Positions 17,671 to 26,617 of a stretch of 64,000 bases of DNA are shown piece by piece. The stretch is taken from NCBI RefSeq assembly GCF_000517105.1, contig NZ_KI912149.1, positions 944,986 through 1,008,985 of the forward strand, in the 5' to 3' direction. Both the position numbers and the translations under genes were made by a program. This DNA is from Fischerella sp. PCC 9605 (lineage in GTDB: Bacteria; Cyanobacteriota; Cyanobacteriia; Cyanobacteriales; Nostocaceae). Under the pieces are notes generated by a model that saw nothing but the letters and a program-made list of their open reading frames with translations, was not told where the DNA came from and searched no databases. The number at the start of each line of letters is the position of its first letter. Position 1 is the stretch's first letter.

Positions 17671-18061
17671 TGTTCTAGTTACTTTTAATGAGAACCAGCC
17701 TATTTCTCAATCAAAAGCCCTCCTCCCCATGTGAGAAAGAGGGTTGATGCTGGTTGATAAAATTTAGAAGTTAGAAATCACTTTTTGACGAAGATTTGGT
17801 GCTTATTTAAACTTTCAAACTATTTTGGTTTGGCGTGTTAAAGACTATCTTATTGACACTTTTCTAATTTAACAATCCTTTTATGGAACTGAAGGAGGGT
17901 TATCCGTACTTTTAATGGCGATCCCACTACTTTTATTAGAAGGATAACACGCTTTTTTTGACGTTTAATGTTCTACAGATTGGGTCTAATTTCTAATTAG
18001 TGTGTTTGATAGATTGAAGGTAGAATTGCAGATAAAATTAGAAAAATTTGTGATACGAACA
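17671..18061. other. Intergenic region upstream of SGNH copy 2
   Basis: About 390 bases, mostly AT-rich. GTTATCC (about 17897) and GGATAAC (about 17941) form a widely spaced inverted repeat. No gene seen. Confidence 0.4.
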
Positions 18062-18493
18062 CTAGTGAACGAGTTTAACTATTTCTGTGACTAAATCTGT
18101 AGGATCTACAGGCTTAGTTAAGTAAGCTTGAAAACCATATTTGAGAGCAAAGCCGCTCTCTTCTTGCGCGTCTATAGCCGTTACAGCAATAGCTGGAATT
18201 TTTCTCAGCGGCTCGTGAAAATTTCTGACTTTGCTAATTAAAGAATACCCGTCAACTTCTGGCATAGCGATATCAACAATCAAAAGATGCGGTTCCAGTT
18301 GTTTTATTAGCTCTAAAGCTTCTAGGGCTGATGCTGCTGTTATCACTTGAACACCATAACCTTCAAGAAGAAAGCTAGTTAAGACACAGTTATCAATATC
18401 GTCATCAACTACAAGTATTTGCAACCCATCCAAAGGCTGAAAATCCTTTCTATCACTATTAAGATGATGATTTTCAGGAGTATTTGATACCAT
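18062..18493 (-). CDS. Stand-alone response-regulator receiver protein
   Basis: 143 residues from ATG 18493, preceded by AGGAGG eight bases upstream; a further in-frame start at 18520 lacks that. A single REC domain: acidic DDD near the N-terminus, phosphoacceptor Asp in LLIVDIAMPEVDG, conserved Thr in AVTA, Lys in LTKP. No output domain, so it probably acts by protein-protein contact. It lies 172 bases downstream of the giant hybrid kinase on the same strand and is a likely phosphotransfer partner. Confidence 0.9.
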   Translation of the reverse strand: MVSNTPENHHLNSDRKDFQPLDGLQILVVDDDIDNCVLTSFLLEGYGVQVITAASALEALELIKQLEPHLLIVDIAMPEVDGYSLISKVRNFHEPLRKIPAIAVTAIDAQEESGFALKYGFQAYLTKPVDPTDLVTEIVKLVH

Positions 18494-18664
18494 AATATCG
18501 CCTCCTATTTGCTGATTCAATTAGGGGGAAGTCCTGCTAGGGGCTAGGTGGGAACTAGCTATCTAGTGGGCACTTGAATTTATTAGTTATTAAATCAAGT
18601 TTCTCTAGCCTTAGTCTTATTCCCTAGGAAATAAATACCCGTCCAGATAGATTGCATGATGAGA

Positions 18665-21600
18665 TTAATTGCGTTTAATGAGGTTAGAAATTGCTCTGAG
18701 CAATTCCTCTGGTGATACAGGTTTAGCGATGTGCATCTGAAACCCTGCTCTAAGTGCCTGCTGCTGATTAATCTCACCTGCATAAGCAGTCAGGGCGATC
18801 GCCGGAATCTGTTGTTTCCCTTGTTCAGCTTCTATTGTTCGCACCTGTCGCATTAACATATAGCCGTCCATCTCGGGCATACCAATATCACTGAGCAACA
18901 CATCTGGCTTTGCGAGTGTCAGTGCTTGTAATGCTTCCCATGCCGATGCTACTGCGGTTACGTTCGCTCCCAACTGCTCAAGTGCAAAAGCGAAAAAGTC
19001 ACGGGTGTCTGCATCATCATCTACAATCAGAATTTGTACGCCCAATAGAGGTAGAGAAACAGGAGCGGCTGTAGAGGGAGCGGCGTTTATTTCTTCTGTA
19101 CTTGTTAGACCTTCCTTGATCAGCGGTAGCTTAACTGCAAAAGTTGCTCCTTGCCCCTCGCCTGGACTTTCTGCCCAAACCGTTCCGCCATGCATCTCGA
19201 CCAAATGACGAACGATCGCTAAGCCTAACCCCAACCCACCAAACTTTCTAGTAGTCGTACTGTCAGCCTGACGAAAATACTCAAATACATGGGGCAAAAA
19301 GTCAGCTTTTATACCCTTACCTGTATCGCTTACCGCGATCTGAGCTTGGGAGTCGATGCACTCCAATCGAACATTTACTTTTCCTCCTGGGGGTGTGAAC
19401 TTAACGGCATTTGATAGGAGGTTCCAGACAACCTGCTGTAGGCGGGCTGCATCACCCAAAACCCCACCCACATCTGGATCGAGCATCGTCTGAATACGAA
19501 TAGTTTTAGCCTCCGCAGCCAAACGCACCGTCTCCATAGCTGCCTCAATGGTGGTGACTAAATTGACAGGAGCCATGTTGAGGCTGAGTTTACCTTGCAA
19601 AATGCGAGAAACATCTAGCAAGTCTTCAATCAGTTGGGCTTGTAAGCGAGCATTGCGCTCGATCGTTTCAAGTGCTTTTTTCAGCAATGTCTCATCAATT
19701 TTACGACTCTGCAATAGTTTTGCCCAACCCAAAATCGGATTCAGTGGCGATCGCAACTCGTGAGACAGAACCGCCAAAAACTCATCTTTAATACGGTTGG
19801 CAGTTTCCGCTTCCTCTCGTGCGGTTCGTTCTCGTTCTAATAATTGCTCTCGTATTTGTTCTGCCTGTTTGCGATCGGTGATATCAAAAGCAACGCCGAT
19901 CATGCGTGTAGGCCTACCCTCTGGGTTGTATTGGGCACGACCAATCGAGCGTATCCAACGCACCGTGCCATCTGCCCATTGACATCGCATCTCTACATCA
20001 TAATCTTCCCGGTTGGCGATCGCTCGTTCGACTGCGGCATCAATCCGTTCTCGGTCTTCTGGATGCACTGTATTAATAAACACCTGATAATCGACATCGG
20101 CATCCGGTGCTACTCCAAATATTGTTTTGCTGCGTTCTGACCAAAAAATTTGTCCGGACGCAATATCATAGTCCCACGTTCCTAATTCAGCACCTTCTAG
20201 GGCAAAGCGCAGGCGCTCTTCGCTCTCCTGTAGGGCTTGTTCGGCTCGCTTGCGATCACTGATATCCATTAAGGTGACACCTACACCGAGCACCTGTCCG
20301 TCTGGTAAACAGACCGGAAAATAATTCACCAGGCAATACCAATAAACTCCAAGTGGATTGGTTTCACTGCTGACTTCACAATTCAGCACAGGCTCTTTGG
20401 TTTGCATGATTTGTTGCAGCATGGGGGCAAATTGTGGTGCCCACTCTGGCAATACATCCCACAGGGTATGTCCCAAATGCACACTTAATGGTAAGCCATT
20501 AATGGCTGCGAGTGCTTCATTAATATAGATATAGCGAAGGTCGCGATCCAAAAATGCCATACCGATTGGTGAACTGGCAAGAAAGGCATTGAGTATCGTT
20601 TCGCTCCGGCGCAAGGCTAACTCCGCTTGTTTTTGGTCTGTGATGTTTATGGAAGCGCATGTCACTCCCATAATTTCACCATCGGTATCTCGCAACGGCT
20701 CAACCGTCAAGTCGTAGTAGTAATCTTGCCCCTGCATAGTCAGCTTGACTTCTTGGCGTGCTCCAACTCCGGTTTCTAGGACACGACGTTTGATTTGGGT
20801 TAATGCCGCAGCATCATTACTGGGTAATAAATCCACATCTTGCTTGCCAATCACTTCAGTGGCGTGATACTCTAATGTCGGATTGTATACCCAAGTGTAG
20901 CGTAGTTCTCGATCCTGGTTGAATACAGTGACGGGCGAGTTTTTGAGGGCAACGCGCAACCGCTCTTCACTTTGACGCAGAGCTTCTTCCATCTGTCTGC
21001 GCTCAGTGATATCACTGAAAGAAATAGCAACCCCATCTGCCAATTTGACCGCCATGTTGCGGAACCAACCCGTGATGCCTTCCGAGTTGTAAAATAGTTC
21101 AATATCGTGAGGTTCTCCAGTTTCAACCACTCGGACGTAACGCTCAAATAATTCGCTGTTGGTTTTGTTGCCAGGAAGCACTTGCAACAAGCGTTGACCG
21201 ACCAGAGCTTCGACGGGTTGCCGGAGAATCTCTGCGGCTTTGGGATTGACATAAGTCCACTCAAAATCAACAATTTGTCCAGTTTCATCCCGCACGCTTC
21301 GCAGAATTGTAAAGGCATCGAGGGAAATTTCCTGGGTAATGCGGAAACGTTCTTCACTGCGCCGTAATGATTCCTCGGCTTGCTTGCGATCGCTAATATC
21401 AAACAGCGTTCCCTCGATACTAACAAGATTACCCATTGCATCAAAGTTAACTTTGCCTCGATCCTCGATCCAAACCAGAGCGCCGTTGTCTGGTCGAATC
21501 ATACGAAACTCGGATTTATAGCTGCTTTTAGCGTTGATTGCCTCTTGCACAGTGGCTTGATGATGCGCTAAATCATCGGGATAAACGAGGAGCCATCCTT

Positions 21601-24280
21601 GCGAACCTGTGCCCTGCAAGGCATCAGGAGATATTCCCATGACTTCACAGGCTGTTTCTGAGCGAACGATAATATCCGTTTTTGCGTCCCAAGCCCAAGC
21701 CACCATGCGACCAGCTTGCAGTGCCGATCGCAGCCGTTCTTCGCTTTGGCGTAGCGCTGATTCCATCCGTTTGCGTTCTGTGAGGTTCACGGCAAAAAAC
21801 ACACCGCTTTCTGGATCGTCTAGGAACGATGCACCGCCCATCAGAATCGGGATACGATGCCCTTGCTTGTGGATGTATTCTTTCTCGTAGGGCGTGCTAA
21901 AACCTCTAGCGGCAATTTCAGCCACAGAGCGATCGTCGGCGGGCAAGTGTTCGGGGGGCGTTAATTCGCGCCAGTCGATCAGTCCGGTTTCCAATTCTTG
22001 TCGGGTATAACCAATCAGATCGAGGAGAGCATCATTTGCTTCCACAATACCTGAACCTGACCAGATGCCCATAGGCACCATTTTGCACTCGAAAATACGA
22101 CGAAATCGGGCTTCGCTTTGGCGTAGGGCAGCCTCTGCGTACTTAATTTCGGTAATATCCGGACTACTACCGACATAGCCAAGGAACTCGCCGGAGGCGC
22201 TGAACCGAGGCAGAGCATAGGATTCCAGCCACCGATATTGACCATCTGCCCGCATGGCGCGAAACTGTGCCCGGAAGGGCTGACGATTTGCCATTGCAGC
22301 CAAAAAAGCAGATACGTAGTCCTCCTCATCATCCGGATGCAGATACGGACACCAACCGAACCCCGTCACCTCCTCCAGGGTCTTGCCAAAAAACTCTAGG
22401 TATGCGTTGTTAACGAACTCGCAGCCACCATCAGCACCGTTGACCCAGATCATTACAGGGGCGCTGTCAGCAAGTACCCGAAACCGTTCCTCACTCTCGC
22501 GCAGTGCTTCTTCAGTTCGTTTGTAATCGGTGATATCTTGGGCAACGCCAACAACTTGGTAAATTTGCCCCGCTTGATCTCGAATGGCAAAGCCGCGATC
22601 GTGAATCCAACGGATTGAACCATCGGGACGGACAATTCGGTATTCGTTGTCTACAAAGTCTTTGTGCTGACAGGTTGAAGCGACGGCTTGGACTCGCTCT
22701 CGATCTTCAGGATGAATTGTTTCGAGCCAAGTTGCGTAGTCGCGGTAGAGTTCGTCACGGGAACGCCCCCAAATCTGCTCATATGCAGGACTGACATAAA
22801 GAATCTGAGGTACGCGAAAATCAGTAACCCAGAAGACATCTTCAATCGTTTCTGCCATCAAACGAAAACGAGCTTCACTCTCACGCAATGCCGCTTCTGT
22901 TCGCTTGCGCTCCATAAACTGACCGATCTGAGTGCCGATCGCCAACATCATCTGGAGCAAATCTTCATCCGGCTCTTGGATGCGATCGCTAAAACACTCT
23001 ATCACTCCTAAAATCTCGTCACCTAACAGAATTGGAAATCCAAATACGGCGTGTAAACCTCCTCTAGCGGCGGCTGCTGCTCTGGGAAAGTTAGTGTCTT
23101 TAGTGAGGTCTGAAATCCAAATTGGTTGACGACTCGACCAGACGCGACCTGGGAGATCGATACCAGAAGCAAAGGTAGTTTGTTGGTTTGTCTCAATGAA
23201 TTCCCGTGCATCAATACCAGAGGACTGCCAGCTATTCACATAGTGCAGTCGGTTGGTATGGCGATCGATGCTCCAGATCGTGCCCAGTTGCCATTCTAGG
23301 CTTTCACACAGGGATTGCAGGATGGCTGGAACTGCGTCTGCAAGGGTGACTGCTTCAGCCAGCACCTGAGTCACAGCATATTGAGCAGTAAGACGGCGTT
23401 CTGCCTGTTTGCGCTCTGTAATATCAGCGGTGAAGAGAGAAACGCCTGTTTGAGAAGGATAAACCCGGTTCTCATACCAGCGATTCCAGCCTGGATAGAA
23501 AAACTCAAACTGGACAGGCGTTTGTTCGGCTACCGCCCGATGTAGCTCAGTATAAAACAGCGTGCCGACAGCGTCCGGGAAAAACTCCCAAATCGTTTTG
23601 CCTAAAAAGTCTTCTTTGCTTCTCCCAGAGGATTCAACTGCCTTAGCATTAACATAGGTGTAGCGCCAGTCGCGATCGAGCACTACAAACACATCACTGA
23701 TGCTAGACAAAATGGTTTCCAAGTTCGCTTTCGCAGTCTGTGCTTCCAGTCGTAGTGCTTGTTCCTGCGGAGTTGTTTCTGTCACTACCGTAAATACACC
23801 ACCTACTTCCCCCGTTTCCAAAAAAATAGGGCTGTGGGAGTAGGTGAAGTACGCCTCTTCTGCATAGCCGTGGCGATCCACAAGTAGCAACACGCGATCT
23901 GACCCGGTGCCTTGTCCTGTTGCCAATACCTGTTCCAGTTGCGCCCCGATGGTGTCCCAAAGTTCTGGCCAGCCCTCTCGCCCTGGTTTTCCCAATGCAT
24001 GGGGATGTTTCGAGCCAAGGATGGAGCGCCACGCATCGTTGTAGAGTAAAGTAAATTCCATACCCCACCAGACGATCGTTGGAAAGCGGGTGTTAAGGCA
24101 GATGTTGACCGCAGTTCGCAAGCTTTGTGCCCATTGTGAGATTGAACCGAGGGTTGTTTGCGACCAATTGTGCGATCGCGGAGCGTCTCCAAAGGAGTCT
24201 CGCATCAGTGCTCCCATCTGTCCACCACCCGCAAAGATGTCATGTGTGTTGCTGGAAATTGCTGCTTTCTCCTCAGTCAT
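18665..24280 (-). CDS. Giant multi-PAS hybrid sensor histidine kinase
   Basis: 1871 residues, soluble. Order: divergent PAS-like N-terminus (about 40-160), PAS (190-290), GAF (about 297-455), eight further PAS/PAC modules each opening with a variant of ALRESEERFR, HisKA (SHELRSPL, His near 1506), HATPase (N box NLLSNAVKF, G1 DTGKGI, G2 GGLGLGLAIV), and a C-terminal REC domain (about 1745-1865; Asp in LLSDIGMPEMDG, Lys in AKP). All catalytic boxes are intact. It starts two bases after the stop of the XRE regulator gene, so the pair is co-transcribed and probably coupled, and a receiver gene follows. The ten PAS modules offer several ligand sites, none identifiable. Confidence 0.93.
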   Translation of the reverse strand: MTEEKAAISSNTHDIFAGGGQMGALMRDSFGDAPRSHNWSQTTLGSISQWAQSLRTAVNICLNTRFPTIVWWGMEFTLLYNDAWRSILGSKHPHALGKPGREGWPELWDTIGAQLEQVLATGQGTGSDRVLLLVDRHGYAEEAYFTYSHSPIFLETGEVGGVFTVVTETTPQEQALRLEAQTAKANLETILSSISDVFVVLDRDWRYTYVNAKAVESSGRSKEDFLGKTIWEFFPDAVGTLFYTELHRAVAEQTPVQFEFFYPGWNRWYENRVYPSQTGVSLFTADITERKQAERRLTAQYAVTQVLAEAVTLADAVPAILQSLCESLEWQLGTIWSIDRHTNRLHYVNSWQSSGIDAREFIETNQQTTFASGIDLPGRVWSSRQPIWISDLTKDTNFPRAAAAARGGLHAVFGFPILLGDEILGVIECFSDRIQEPDEDLLQMMLAIGTQIGQFMERKRTEAALRESEARFRLMAETIEDVFWVTDFRVPQILYVSPAYEQIWGRSRDELYRDYATWLETIHPEDRERVQAVASTCQHKDFVDNEYRIVRPDGSIRWIHDRGFAIRDQAGQIYQVVGVAQDITDYKRTEEALRESEERFRVLADSAPVMIWVNGADGGCEFVNNAYLEFFGKTLEEVTGFGWCPYLHPDDEEDYVSAFLAAMANRQPFRAQFRAMRADGQYRWLESYALPRFSASGEFLGYVGSSPDITEIKYAEAALRQSEARFRRIFECKMVPMGIWSGSGIVEANDALLDLIGYTRQELETGLIDWRELTPPEHLPADDRSVAEIAARGFSTPYEKEYIHKQGHRIPILMGGASFLDDPESGVFFAVNLTERKRMESALRQSEERLRSALQAGRMVAWAWDAKTDIIVRSETACEVMGISPDALQGTGSQGWLLVYPDDLAHHQATVQEAINAKSSYKSEFRMIRPDNGALVWIEDRGKVNFDAMGNLVSIEGTLFDISDRKQAEESLRRSEERFRITQEISLDAFTILRSVRDETGQIVDFEWTYVNPKAAEILRQPVEALVGQRLLQVLPGNKTNSELFERYVRVVETGEPHDIELFYNSEGITGWFRNMAVKLADGVAISFSDITERRQMEEALRQSEERLRVALKNSPVTVFNQDRELRYTWVYNPTLEYHATEVIGKQDVDLLPSNDAAALTQIKRRVLETGVGARQEVKLTMQGQDYYYDLTVEPLRDTDGEIMGVTCASINITDQKQAELALRRSETILNAFLASSPIGMAFLDRDLRYIYINEALAAINGLPLSVHLGHTLWDVLPEWAPQFAPMLQQIMQTKEPVLNCEVSSETNPLGVYWYCLVNYFPVCLPDGQVLGVGVTLMDISDRKRAEQALQESEERLRFALEGAELGTWDYDIASGQIFWSERSKTIFGVAPDADVDYQVFINTVHPEDRERIDAAVERAIANREDYDVEMRCQWADGTVRWIRSIGRAQYNPEGRPTRMIGVAFDITDRKQAEQIREQLLERERTAREEAETANRIKDEFLAVLSHELRSPLNPILGWAKLLQSRKIDETLLKKALETIERNARLQAQLIEDLLDVSRILQGKLSLNMAPVNLVTTIEAAMETVRLAAEAKTIRIQTMLDPDVGGVLGDAARLQQVVWNLLSNAVKFTPPGGKVNVRLECIDSQAQIAVSDTGKGIKADFLPHVFEYFRQADSTTTRKFGGLGLGLAIVRHLVEMHGGTVWAESPGEGQGATFAVKLPLIKEGLTSTEEINAAPSTAAPVSLPLLGVQILIVDDDADTRDFFAFALEQLGANVTAVASAWEALQALTLAKPDVLLSDIGMPEMDGYMLMRQVRTIEAEQGKQQIPAIALTAYAGEINQQQALRAGFQMHIAKPVSPEELLRAISNLIKRN

Positions 24281-24282
24281 CT

Positions 24283-24564
24283 CTAGCTAGGCTCCGCCTC
24301 TGGAAAGTATTTATCTAGAAGCTTTTGGCTGCGTTCTTGCACTTCAGCCATCGGCGAATGATTCATCTCATTTAATACAGCTTTAATTTGCTTGAGTGCA
24401 AGTGGAGAAGGTTGCATGTGACCGTTCTCCCATCGATTGATTGTGCTATAAGCGACTCCTAGCCTGGCTGCGAACTGCTCTTGGCTTAACGCCATCAATT
24501 GCCGGAGTTCACGAACCAAGTTGCTAACCTGCGGTTGCTCAAGCACGGCTGTCTTTCTAGGCAT
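24283..24564 (-). CDS. XRE-family helix-turn-helix regulator
   Basis: 93 residues. The HTH spans about 14-68 (LSQEQFAARLGVAYSTINRW, with ENGHMQPSPLAL following), a Cro/C1-type fold; the C-terminal tail is helical. It is the first gene of the operon with the giant kinase, 2 bases apart. A perfect palindrome, ATATAGCG-AA-CGCTATAT at 24598-24615, lies 34-51 bases upstream of the ATG in the promoter position, suggesting autoregulation and control of the kinase (inference). Confidence 0.85.
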   Translation of the reverse strand: MPRKTAVLEQPQVSNLVRELRQLMALSQEQFAARLGVAYSTINRWENGHMQPSPLALKQIKAVLNEMNHSPMAEVQERSQKLLDKYFPEAEPS

Positions 24565-24597
24565 GATGATTTGGAAGACTATGCAGGATTGAGCAAG

Positions 24598-24615
24598 ATA
24601 TAGCGAACGCTATAT
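24598..24615 (-). promoter_or_regulatory. Candidate operator of the XRE/kinase operon
   Basis: ATATAGCG (24598-24605) and CGCTATAT (24608-24615) form a perfect 8-bp inverted repeat around AA. Its location just upstream of an XRE gene is what an autoregulatory site would show. Confidence 0.6.
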
Positions 24616-25211
24616 TTAGTTTTCAGCTAGTTGATGCAACCTTGTATCTATCTTGAGAGTTAATTGTTTAAGTCTAACTGCGGGCAATGCAAGGATAGCC
24701 GTCATCCGGAATTCAACTATATGCTGCGCGGGAAGTATCTCATGTCACTTACCTTAAGTCGCCATACAAAGATTTTTCGTTACGAGCGATCGCTTTTACC
24801 TATCAAAACCTAAATAAAATTTCGCGTGTTATTTATCACAGTATTTGTGCTGTGTTTTATAAATGCTGCAATCTCTTCTCTATATAAAAAAGCAATAATT
24901 TATACCTATTAATTTTATGAATGCCTTAAAACGATTATTTTTTAGGCTAATACATTGTTTAATTATGTCTTAATTATTACTTTTAAAATTAACTGTAATA
25001 TAGTGTTTTTAGAAACCAAATGTAATATTTTTTTCTTTTGCTCAGAAAAATCATGGATATTATGCGGTCAATAACCGCCATAAGGATACTTTTAGAATCT
25101 CGCAAATCAACCGTGAAATCACGTAAAAAAGTGAGGCGTGGGGTATGGGCAATGCCCAATTTCCAATCCCCAATGCCCAAAAGCCCCACCCATAAGAGGA
25201 TGGAGTTTTTC
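24616..25211. other. AT-rich intergenic region
   Basis: About 600 bases, very AT-rich between 24800 and 25060. A copy of the CCCAATTTCCAATCCCCAATGCCC-type simple repeat is at 25149-25181. No supported gene. Confidence 0.5.
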
Positions 25212-25343
25212 ATGCACCCAAATAACATCCTAGGGGCACAAGACCTTGTAGCCCTAGCAATACCTGTATTAAATGCAATTGATGACCACTGTAGTTATCC
25301 GGAAGAACGCGGAAGTGGAAGAATTGAGATAGGAATGTGGTGA
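25212..25343 (+). CDS. Possible small protein, unrecognised
   Basis: 43 residues from ATG 25212 with GGAG nine bases upstream. MHPNNILGAQDLVALAIPVL is followed by a polar tail with acidic and Ser/Gly residues. Composition is protein-like and the ribosome-binding site is reasonable, but no homolog is recalled and the upstream in-frame extension is repeat DNA. Convergent with dapF. Confidence 0.35.
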   Translation: MHPNNILGAQDLVALAIPVLNAIDDHCSYPEERGSGRIEIGMW

Positions 25344-25359
25344 ACGTTAGTGGTGATTC

Positions 25360-26202
25360 CTACACCCCATATTTTCCTTGGAAAACTCGCTCGGCAGGCC
25401 CGGTCATGTAAATTCTTTGGTTGATTTCCGACCATTCAATTTGCAAACAACCACCAGGCAGTTCTACCGTAGCAGTGCGATCGCATCTTCCCGTTAATAC
25501 CCCAGCAACCAAAGAAGCACAAGCACCAGTACCGCAGGCTAGAGTAATACCAGCGCCACGTTCCCAAACTCTCATCTTCAGATAATCTCGGCGCACCACT
25601 TGAATAAATTCAGTATTTGTCCGCTGGGGAAAAACCGGGTGATGTTCAAACACAGGGCCAATGCTTTCTAAAGGAATTGCTGCGACATCTTCCACAAAGG
25701 TGATGCAGTGGGGATTACCCATACTTACACAGGTGACATCCCAAGATTTTCCTGCCACCTCTAGCGGTTGATTAATCACTTTCTCATTCGCTGGACATAG
25801 GGTGGTGGGAATCTCACTAGCAAGTAGCCTGGGGCTACCCATATCCACCTTCACTTGACCATTTGCCATGAGTTCGGGTGTGATGACACCAGCCAGGGTA
25901 TGAATGCGATATTCATGCTTGCGCGAGTCGCCCTCTAACTCAGCCAAAAAAGCGGCTAAACAGCGAATGCCATTACCGCACATTTCTGGTTCCGAACCAT
26001 CAGAATTAAAAATCCGCATTGTGTAGTCAGTACCATTTTCTCCAGGTAGGGCAAAAATGACACCATCAGCACCGATGCCAAAGTGGCGATCGCACAACTG
26101 CACCGCTTGTTCTGGAGTAATTACAGGACTTGATGATGAGCGATTATCAATCAAAATGAAATCATTACCCAAACCGTGATACTTAGTAAATTCGATTGCC
26201 AT
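25360..26202 (-). CDS. dapF: Diaminopimelate epimerase
   Basis: 280 residues from ATG 26202 ([19 protein letters not shown]); the twelve upstream in-frame codons are not conserved sequence. The two-cysteine PLP-independent racemase has both catalytic cysteines: EMCGNGIRC (Cys75) and ACGTGACAS (near 220). It converts LL- to meso-diaminopimelate for lysine and peptidoglycan synthesis in the cytoplasm. Length and motifs are normal. It is divergent from hfq across a CAATGAC repeat tract. Confidence 0.97.
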   Translation of the reverse strand: MAIEFTKYHGLGNDFILIDNRSSSSPVITPEQAVQLCDRHFGIGADGVIFALPGENGTDYTMRIFNSDGSEPEMCGNGIRCLAAFLAELEGDSRKHEYRIHTLAGVITPELMANGQVKVDMGSPRLLASEIPTTLCPANEKVINQPLEVAGKSWDVTCVSMGNPHCITFVEDVAAIPLESIGPVFEHHPVFPQRTNTEFIQVVRRDYLKMRVWERGAGITLACGTGACASLVAGVLTGRCDRTATVELPGGCLQIEWSEINQRIYMTGPAERVFQGKYGV

Positions 26203-26233
26203 TACTAAAATCCATGAACTATATTTGTGTTTT

Positions 26234-26313
26234 GTCATTGGTCATTTGTCCTTTGTCATTTGTTAATGATCAATGACCAATGACTAATGACCAATGACTA
26301 TTGACTATTGACT
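26234..26313. repeat. CAATGAC-type heptanucleotide repeats between dapF and hfq
   Basis: TCATTGGTCATTTGTC is followed by its near complement CAATGACCAATGACTAATGAC and TTGACTATTGACTATTGACT. Seven-base periodicity is plain. It occupies the whole shared promoter region of two divergent essential-type genes. Similar tracts occur at 9293-9318 and 60370-60408. Confidence 0.8.
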
Positions 26314-26529
26314 ATGATTGCTGAATTTGACGCTTCCTTACCCAGTACTCGCCAATTACAAAACCTGATTAAACAAGCAACACCCATCGAGATCAAATTG
26401 CTGACTGGCGATATATTGACTGGAAAAGTTATGTGGCAAGACCAATACAGCATGTGTCTTGTGGATGAAAGCAGTCAGCAGACTACTATTTGGAAGCAAG
26501 CGATCGCTTATATAAAGTCAAAAAATTAG
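26314..26529 (+). CDS. hfq: Hfq-like Sm protein, cyanobacterial type
   Basis: 71 residues from ATG 26314. N-terminal SLPSTRQLQNLIKQATPIEI, Sm1-type LLTGDILTGKVMWQDQYSMCL and a short Sm2 with IWKQAIAYI match cyanobacterial Hfq, which is divergent from E. coli Hfq and is linked to motility and pili in Synechocystis (established knowledge). The head-to-head position with dapF is common in cyanobacteria. No clear Shine-Dalgarno sequence: the leader is heptamer repeat. Confidence 0.88.
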   Translation: MIAEFDASLPSTRQLQNLIKQATPIEIKLLTGDILTGKVMWQDQYSMCLVDESSQQTTIWKQAIAYIKSKN

Positions 26530-26550
26530 TCATTAGTTTGTTGTTTGTTG

Positions 26551-26603
26551 TTTGTTGGTAGTTGGTTGTTCCAAACAACCACCTACCACCAACTACCAAC
26601 AAA
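26551..26603. terminator. Inverted TTGGTAG repeat, probable bidirectional terminator
   Basis: A 16-bp perfect stem (26551-26566 with 26588-26603, TTTGTTGGTAGTTGGT and complement). It sits between the convergent ends of hfq and the antiporter gene, with U-rich sequence on either strand. Confidence 0.55.
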
Positions 26604-26617
26604 ATGTTGACTTTTGA

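Noticed and set aside
20872..21444. 190-codon minus-strand ORF inside the giant kinase
   Set aside because: Alternative-frame shadow of the multi-PAS kinase coding sequence.
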